Part shown: positions 36,901-45,900 of the stretch, piece by piece | Position numbering within the stretch: the first letter of the stretch is position 1 | How the letters are laid out: each line of letters starts with the position of its first letter | Assembly: GCA_011033025.1 (NCBI GenBank) | Contig: WFMF01000518.1 | Location: 1 to 64,000 of the forward strand | Reading direction: 5' to 3' | Source of the DNA: Beroe forskalii | Lineage: Eukaryota > Ctenophora > Nuda > Beroida > Beroidae | Length of the DNA stretch: 64,000 bases | Notes under the pieces: generated by a model | What the model was told of the DNA's origin: nothing | Seen by the model: the letters and a program-made list of their open reading frames with translations, nothing else | Databases searched by the model: none | Translations under genes and position numbers: made by a program

Positions 36901-39900
36901 GATAAAATTAAATGCGCACGTATATACCTCATTCTCCAAAGCAACGATGATGTTCTCGGATTTATCGAATTTGATGGCTCCCCGGACTTTTGACAAGTCA
37001 ACGTCATTGCTCTTGGGGTAGATGTCAAGGGATTTGACGCACTCCCTGCTTGCGGAGTTCCAGATCTTGAGACATCCGTCACAGCTGGAGCTGGCAAAGT
37101 ACTTCCTGCCTGAAGGGAGAAGGAAGGGGTCAGCCTGAGAAGAGTGGTCCGTTTTGAAACGTCATCAAGTAACTTTCCGTGTGAATTGGTTATTAATTGG
37201 TACACAGACAATGAAAGTGTTCCAGACTCCATAAAATGCCCATGCCCTTGATTAGACCTACGTCCCAAGTCTAATTCACTCTTTCCTTGAGACACAACCT
37301 TTTTGAAACTTGAAACTTAAAACCCTTCTTCTCAGACCATCTATTGCCCCTGCTTAGGTGCAGAAAAATGAGACATATTCCTTTGTTCCAACGTGGTTAT
37401 TAAGGAACACTTTGTGTATAATTAAACCATCATATACTGGCAACTGAAATATGTAGGTACCGTGCATTGTTAATTTTATAAGCCGCGTCAATTGATCTTT
37501 ATTGTTAAGTGTACTTTACCTTCCATAACCTCTTACTGTACCTTGCTTAGTTGCTAACAATGTTAGTGGTTGTGAACAATATTCTTAACGATGTTGCTAA
37601 CAATGTTGTTAAAAATATTGCTAGCAAGGCTTTTAAGGCACAATTTCATTCAGATACAAGCTGCAAAATTTACGTGCGTTTGAACTGCTTTTTGTATTTG
37701 TCATTGGGTATAATTTCATTCAACCGTAGAGTTTTGAAATTCAAAACACTGCTTTATACAATAAAATTTGAGGAAAATTGAGGAAGATGATAGCTGAGCT
37801 CATAAAATATGTCTAAGTCGCTTAAGCACAATCTAAAGTTTGTGAACAGGTGTGAACCTCAATCAATAGATTTCTACATGTAATATATCTGCAGCATTAT
37901 GCAGTCTATGTGTCGAATTCCCATGTGATGTGATGAACCATCAATGGACGCATAGAGCATTGTATATCACGCACATTTGACAATAGTAAAATACAACCTA
38001 TTGTACATTTTTCTAAGTTTCGTTGTAGCAAGTTTAGATGGCCGTTTGACTAAGTCGCCAACTTTTCGATGATTTGTATCAATTCATTTGTAATATATAA
38101 TACTGCATAACTTGTTGATAAGGTGAAAGGTCTAAGGACAATCCAAAAATTGATTCCCAAACAGTGGTTACATGTTTACTTGTTTATATGGTTACCTTCT
38201 ATATAGAACTTACGGACGTGAGTTTATTGGTTAATGAGGGCTATTTCAGCCTTGACGCATTTAGTTTCTAATGGGTTATGTCGCGTCAAGGTGTCTCACG
38301 TTAGCTGATATGTTAGCGTCTCATTAGCAGCTTCTTAGTACCTTATCTGTCAAATGTTAGTTTAGTAGAGTGCAATGATTGGGTTTATGGGTAGTATATA
38401 TGGGAGGACCAGAGAAAGCTCGGGGTCGCTTGACTTTCCGATTGTCACCTACTGTTACTTTTTTGATCTGTATTAGGTACACTTAAAGTCTAGCTTGCTG
38501 TGTTTCTCATGGTCCAGGTCCACCCGCCCTATTTGTTAATGCCTGGTGGCCTCAGTGGGATACCTATTTCATAAAGTTGCTCCATTTACCGATTTATTAT
38601 TTAGCTTTATTGGGGGAATGTCACTGTCCCAAATATTCCATTTTTCCCGGTCACAATTTACTTTTTTGAGTTAGGGACTGTCATTTGAGAGTCTCAAATG
38701 ACAGTCACTAACTCAAAAAATTGTGACAGGGAAAATTGGGACTTTATTATTTTTCCCAATTGTCCCAAATGTCTCAAATTGAGACATTTGGGACAACTGG
38801 GACAAATAATAAAGTGGAATAAATCAGTTATTTTTAAATATATCGCTGTTTTTTCATTCGATTCCCGGACTTTATGCCGACACTGGACGATATGCCGACT
38901 CCAAAAACCCCTGGTCGTCATAAAGTCCAAAAATGGACTTTATACCGACACTGGACATTTTGCCGACATGATTTCCCGTGCTCAAGATAATATGATCAGT
39001 ATTATAATATCACACACATAATAATAATATTTAAATCAAATACATACGATAACTCATTATCTTAATCAAACTACCCATAGGTATCTTACAGTACTATATG
39101 ATCATCTGATGATTGAAGTAAACTGTAAATTCTAATTTTCCTCTAATTGCGACGTACAAGGGAAACGAAAGGTTAATGGTCTTTTGAAGACCATTAACCT
39201 TTCGTTTCCCTTGTACGACTGTACGTCGCAATTAGAGGAAAATTAGAATTTACTTCAATCAACAGTTAAACAATGCGACTTATGAACATCAGACCGCTAT
39301 AATATCTGATACTATGATCATCGTACTTGTCAACAACTCTCTGAAGACGTTCATAGTAATTGATCCACTTCTTCTGTCGGGTAGGAGGGGGATCTCTGGT
39401 CATGTGGATCACGATATTCAGCTCTGTAAGGGAGTGCTCTAGCTTCAAGTCATCCAGGAAGGACCAGATGGTGAAGTTGGTGCAGGTCACAATGCTCTTG
39501 AAGCTATTGTGCCATCCCTCCGCCAGGTTGGAAGACCTAGGAGGACTGCAGAATGCAGATGGTGGCATCAAACTGGTTCCACCCCAACTGGTCGAAGAGA
39601 GGTCTGGTGGAGGAAGTCCCCAGCCAGTTGTGCTCCATGTAGGCAGCGAAGGAGTCCATCTCTGAAGGAAGGAGAGGTTTGACGTGCCGCCAAGCCATGT
39701 CGACATCACCGAGAGGAACGAAGGAGAGAGCTCCTACCATCTGGAAGGACTTCCGAACTTATGAACCCACCACTCTGTACCCAGGGGCCAGGTCTCGTAG
39801 TCAGTGAGGACGCTGTCAAGGTAGAAGGGTCCACGAGTGTCCAGCTCCTCCAGGAGGTTGGTGTTGAGGGCTTCTGACTTCCCAGGAAGGAGTCCGTAGG

Positions 39901-42900
39901 CACAGGGAATCCGCCAGGAGTCCATGGACAGTGAGCAGATGTGTGAAGAGGTGAGGTGAGGTCTTGAAAAGGTCCAATCTATGAAAAGGTTTGGGGAGGT
40001 AGATAGGACTTCTGTTCCGAAGAGGTAGGATCTTCTTAGGGAGGCGGAGTACTCGGGATCCCAAAGGAGAAGGTTGCAATTCACCTAATAAGCTAATAAC
40101 AAGCTGCATCTAGCACCTCATCAGCGATCGCACCTTGTTAACGACACATGACACGCGATCCACCGGAAAAGCTCTCGAATAACAGGCTTGATGCTGCCTA
40201 ATAACCGCTATACACTATTGGATAAGGCACAAGGATACCATAAACCAAATAACAGAAGGGTAGCACAGATTTGCCTGTCGGCATATAGTCCAAAAACGGA
40301 CTTTATGCCGACAGACGATATAACGACATGTCCCTAGAAATCCTATGTCGGCATATAGTCCGCTGTCGGCATAAAGTCCGGGTACCTTTTCATTCAAATA
40401 CTTTCACTCCTTCTGCCCGAAATGTATATCCATACTACTATACCATATAACTGCTCTACTACCTTATTGGCCCTTATTTAACCGGCCCCTAAGGAAAAAC
40501 GACTGAGAATTCTGTCCAAAGACATTTGGGACAGAAATAATTGGGACTCAATGGTTGTGTTTGCAAGCAGCATTTTAGTATTATTTTCCTCACAACCTAT
40601 GATATGATGCATCAACAGCCCGCAACAGCTGCTTCAATGTTAACATCTATGAGTTTAAGTCTGCCTAAACAATAAACATGCATTGCTTTAGCCGGCCTTT
40701 TTTTAACCCAAAGGGCCGGTTAAAAAAGGCCGGCTAAAGAAAGGCATGTTTAGGCAGAATTAAACTCATAGATGTTAACATTGAAGCAGCTGTTGATGCA
40801 TCATATCATAGGTTGTGAGGAAAATAATGCTAAAATGCTGCTTGCAAACACAACCATTGAGTCCCAATTATTTCTGTCCCAAATGTCACATTTGTCCCAA
40901 ACGTCCCAGTTGTCCCTGTCCCAATTCACTTTTTGAGTTCCATTTTTTTTGTTTTTGTGTCCCGATTGTGCCATTTTTCCCAGTCGCTTTTCACTTTCTG
41001 AGTCCCATTTTTCCCATTTTCTCTGTCCCAATTGTCTCATTTGTTCCAAATGTCCCATTTTCCCCTGTCCCAATCCACTTTTTCCTGGTTCAGGGACAAT
41101 TGGGACAGTGGCACCCCCCCCCCTTATTAATGGCTTAATTTGATAATAAAAAGGGAATGATATTTTTGGGCATCAAAACCTTCCAATTTCAGTACCAATT
41201 GAAATGTAAAGTAACGACAATAATTAATCCCTCAGGATCTTATATGTGATATTGCTATGAAAAGAATCTCTTGACCCCAGTTGCTTCTCATGAACCGTTT
41301 CAAGCGATGGTTCATCACAATCGCGGTTGGAATATTTACAGTTAACGTTTTAATACTGAAAATGACTCGGATGAAAGAAGAAAAACACTCCACAACCCAA
41401 GAGAAGTATGTGTCTATTGGAGCTGTTGGGGATTTCCTATTCCACAAGGAAAATCAGCTCCAAGCGTTCTCCTACGGCAGCTTCAAGTCTATCTGGGAAG
41501 GAGTGCTCCAGAACTTTGATAAATTTGACATTCTCATCGCAAACTTCGAAGGGCTATCAGCAAACGTTGTGCGACACGCTAATAATTCATGTACGGAAGT
41601 AACTGGCGAGGAAGCTGAGAAACTGGAATTTGGCCCGGTCTATCAGGCATGGGAGTTTGCCAAAAAGACAAAAAACGTTTTTAACTACCATCCGATGCTA
41701 ATCCGAGATTTGCAAGACAGCGGCTTTGATTTGGTGTCAATAGCCAACAACCACATACTCGACCTGTGTGACATTGGGCTGCAGAAAGTGATAGAAATCC
41801 TGACCAACTCTGGGCTGCCTTTCATAGGAGGAGGAGGAGGAACTTCTGACGCAGGCTGGTATCACGTGACTCAGCATGGCAACTACAGCATTGCTTGGGT
41901 GGCGTGCACTGAGATGACTAATCGTCATTACGAAACTGATAGCTTGATGTACTGTGATAACCCCATGTTCAGAGTCATGATATCTCTGTTAAGTCGCTCA
42001 CATACTGTCATTGCTGCCCTTCACGGAGGTAACGAGTACTCTTATAGTCCCACTCCTAGCTTTCAGAACATCGTTTTTTCGGCACTGAAAGCCGGAGTAA
42101 CTCTAGTGATCGGGAATCACCCCCATGTTTCACAACCGGTAGAGGCTTTCATGGTGAACAATCGTCGTGTTGCAGTGATTTGGTCCGTCGGAAACTTCAT
42201 TTCCCACCAGGGCTACGGTATCCTAGATAACACAGCCTGGAACTACAACCTACCTGAAGTCAGAAAACGAGCTTCAGGGATTGTGGAGTTCAGACTGAGT
42301 CCTGTCGTCGATGACCGGACAGGTCGCAGTACGCTGGAATTTGATTGCTTCGACTACATTCCCACGTGTGTCGTGTGTGAAGAGAGGGGTAATAACGTGA
42401 CTGAGTTTTATGTGAGAGAAGTGAAGGGAGGGGAGTGTGAGGCTGAGGGGAGGTGGCTGAGGAATGTGTGGGGAGAGTGGGGGGTCTGCAAAAGACTCAA
42501 AGTGAGACCTGAGCTGGTTACACAGTGGAGGGAGGATTTAAGGGAGACTTTACCCGAGAAGAAAGCTAAGATGAGGGGGGAAGGGAGGTGTTTGCGGGAC
42601 GATGCAGTCTTCAGTTACAAGACTCTCCAGTTTAACTGAACATTGGAGGAGACAAGAAATGAGATAAAATCAGTTATTGAGCAACGGAAGATGTGAGAGA
42701 GGAAAAAGGGCAGTGCCTGTTGTGACATTCAATGAGAAGCTGGACTGTGGTGGCAACATTAGTGTTGGTTCGGGATGATTATGATTTTATCAATCAGTTT
42801 TTAACTTATTACAATTTCAAGTCTTCGATGAAAATGTCTATATAAATCTGTTGCATATCCTTATTGTCTTTATTGAAATTTCAAGTCTTCGATAAAAATG

Positions 42901-45900
42901 TCTATATAAATCTGTTTCATGTCCTTATTGTCCTAATTGTCCTTATTGAAATTTCAAGTCTTCGATAAAATGTCTATAAATCTGTATCATGTCCTTATTG
43001 AACTTAAAGTCGATTACAATGAGCAAGACATGTCTGAGGTGAAAGTTTGTGTTTTTATAATTTATAAGATTAGATTCCATTCCAGCCTTAAAATTCCATT
43101 CTAGCCTTATCACATCCGACATCGCAGGATTCACCTCAGTGAAGCGACAGGAATAGTTGAAAAATGAGACATATTCCTTACATACATGTCGAGCACATCC
43201 CGTGTATTCCATGGTGTATTGCATAACTTACTTTGTCAATTTTACAAATAAGCCACCATTGACACGTCAATTGATCACTATTGATCGCAAAATTCGCGTG
43301 CGTTTAAAACTATGACTTGTTTTCTGTATTGCTATTGGTACATTTTCATGCCACCATAAAAATATCGGCAGAATTCAGGAGACAGTTCGTTTTTTAATTC
43401 CAATATGATGAACCATCAATGGACGCATAGAGCACTTTATATGTTTATATATTGTACTATCGTTGTAGTATAGATATTCTCCCCCCTTTCTCTCATTGCT
43501 TTTTTTTGCTTTACAAAAAGGCAGATGTAAGGTTAGTGATGGACCTGGTTTGGAAGATTATGAGAGAATTTCTGTATATTACCTTAGTACCTTTATCTGT
43601 ACTGGTACATCTGAAAAGTGCCAGGGAAATGCAAGTTGGGAGAATTCGTCATAGTATGGGATAATTTGTCATAATGTGGGGGAAAATTGTCATAATGTGG
43701 GGAATTCGTTATATGAATCAACAATCTGCTCCTTTTTATAATAATACTCGCATCGGTTTATAGTTTGGTGTAGTGGCATCGAGTGCTGCGTGTACTGCAG
43801 CTAGTTAGAGCTATTCACCCTTAGATGCAAATTCAATCCTCTGGTGATCCTTACCTTGAAACTGATTCTTTTTTAAACTTACAGTAGTTGATTTTAACCA
43901 ACCTTAAATTTCAACCAAACTTCTAATTTCAATCTATATTAACATGAAGACGTGTTCTCTAAGCATACAACAATTTAATAGGTGCAATTTGAGTGCGATC
44001 AATGATAACTGTTCTAAAGAGAGGATTTCATTACCGATGATCCATCGGTAATGAAGAATTAGTCTCGGTAATGAAATCAAAATCTTCAATCTTGCTCAGT
44101 ATAATCTTATCCTTGCCTTGAAATCATGCAAAAGGAAGGGCGCGACATACTACTAAGAACCAGAAACTGCAATGGTTTGATATCAACATTAAAGTACATA
44201 AACCGCGTTACAAAAACGGGGCTTCTGGCAATGAAACGGAGCGCAAACGTATTGAAACAAAATGGGCAAGTCTGAAAATTACAAATTGGCGAGAGCGCGC
44301 AAAGGGATTTGGCACGTGGAACGAATTCGCCCACGTGTCATTTCATGCGCGTACCATTAATTCAACTACGGGGGAAAGGGAAATAAAGTGCCTGCAAAAT
44401 AAGGCAACGGGTGCAATTCTTGTTAAATTTCGTTGTACCATTTGGCCGTTTGTGTTGAGTCAGCAACTTTTCAATGCTTTGTACTATCTGCTTATCTGCA
44501 ATATATCCTTCTACATAATTAATTGATAAGGAAGATCCAAATATTGATCCCTAAGTGGTTAATGTTTACTTAATTGAATTGAATTGAAAATTATTTTACA
44601 GCAGATAACAGTAATGGAAAGGAAAATATATTTTGGGCATCAAATCGGGAATCAAACTTTTCAATTAATACCAACAATACCAACAAAACTTCATCATGAA
44701 TCGTAAAAACAACAATTAATTCTCAACCCTCAGGTTCCTGAATACGTTATATTGGAATCTCTTGATCTCAGTTGCTTCTCATGCTCCGTTTAAAGCGATG
44801 GTTCATCACAATCACGGTTGGAATATTTACAGTTAACGTTTTAATGACACTGATGAAAGAAGAAAAACACTCCGTAACCCAAGAGAAGTATGTGTCTATT
44901 GGAGCTGTTGGGGATTTCCTCTTCCACAAGGAAAATCAGCTCCAAGCTTTCTCCTACGGCAGCTTCAAGTCTATCTGGGAAGGAGTGCTCCAGAATTTTG
45001 ATAAATTTGACATTCTCATCGCAAACTTCGAAGGGCTATCAGCAAATGTTGTGCGACACGCTAATAATTCATGTACGGAAGTAACTGGCGAGGAAGCTGA
45101 GAAACTGGAATTTGGCCCGGTCTATCAGGCATGGGAGTTTGCCAAAAAGACAAAAAACGTTTTCAACTACCATCCGATGCTAATCCGAGATTTGCAAGAC
45201 AGCGGCTTTGATTTGGTGTCAATAGCCAACAACCACATACTCGACCTGTGTGACATTGGGCTGCAGAAAGTAATAGAAATCCTGTCAAACTCGGGGCTGC
45301 CTTTCATAGGAGGAGGAGGAGGAACTTCTGACGCAGGCTGGTATCACGTGACTCAGCATGGCAACTACAGCATTGCTTGGGTGGCGTGTACTGAGAAGAC
45401 TAATCGTCATTACGAAACTGAGAGTTTGATGTACTGTGATAACCCCATATTCAGAGTCATGATATCTCTGTTAAGTCGCTCACATACTGTCATTGCTGTC
45501 CTTCACGGAGGTAGCGAGTACTCTTATAGTCCCACTCCTAGCTTTCAGAAAATCGTTTTCTCGGCACTGCGAGCCGGAGTTACTATAGTGATCGGGAATC
45601 ATCCTCATGTTTCACAACCGGTAGAGGCTTTCATGGTGAACAATCGTCGTGTTGCAGTGATTTGGTCCATCGGAAACTTCATATCCCACCAGGGCTATGG
45701 CTTCCTAGATAACACAACCTGGAACTACAACCTACCTGATGTCAGAAAACGAGCCTCTGGCATTGTGGAGTTCAGACTGAGTCCTGTCGTCGATGACCGG
45801 ACAGGTCGCAGTACGCTGGAGTTTGATTGCTTCGACTACATTCCCACTTGTGTCGTGTGTGAAGAGAGGGGTAATAACGTGACTGAGTTTTATGTGAGAG

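Larger units (their letters stand above)
38860..40386 (-). mobile_element. MULE DNA transposon with 9-bp target duplication (decayed)
   Basis: Terminal inverted repeats CCCGGACTTTATGCCGACA (about 38864) and TGTCGGCATAAAGTCCGGG (about 40365-40383) bound 1527 bp. The 9-bp direct repeat TTTTCATTC flanks it at 38851-38859 and 40387-40395, typical for Mutator-like elements. Subterminal copies of the inverted repeat lie just inside each end. The interior encodes a minus-strand MULE transposase remnant. It lies in WDHD1 intron 3, outside the left arm of the inverted duplication. Confidence 0.9.

Noticed and set aside
40801-41143. Open frames rich in CPNC/FPCPN on one strand and WDRDNWD on the other
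   Set aside because: Produced by TGTCCCA simple repeats, mirrored at 60576-60934; no domain.
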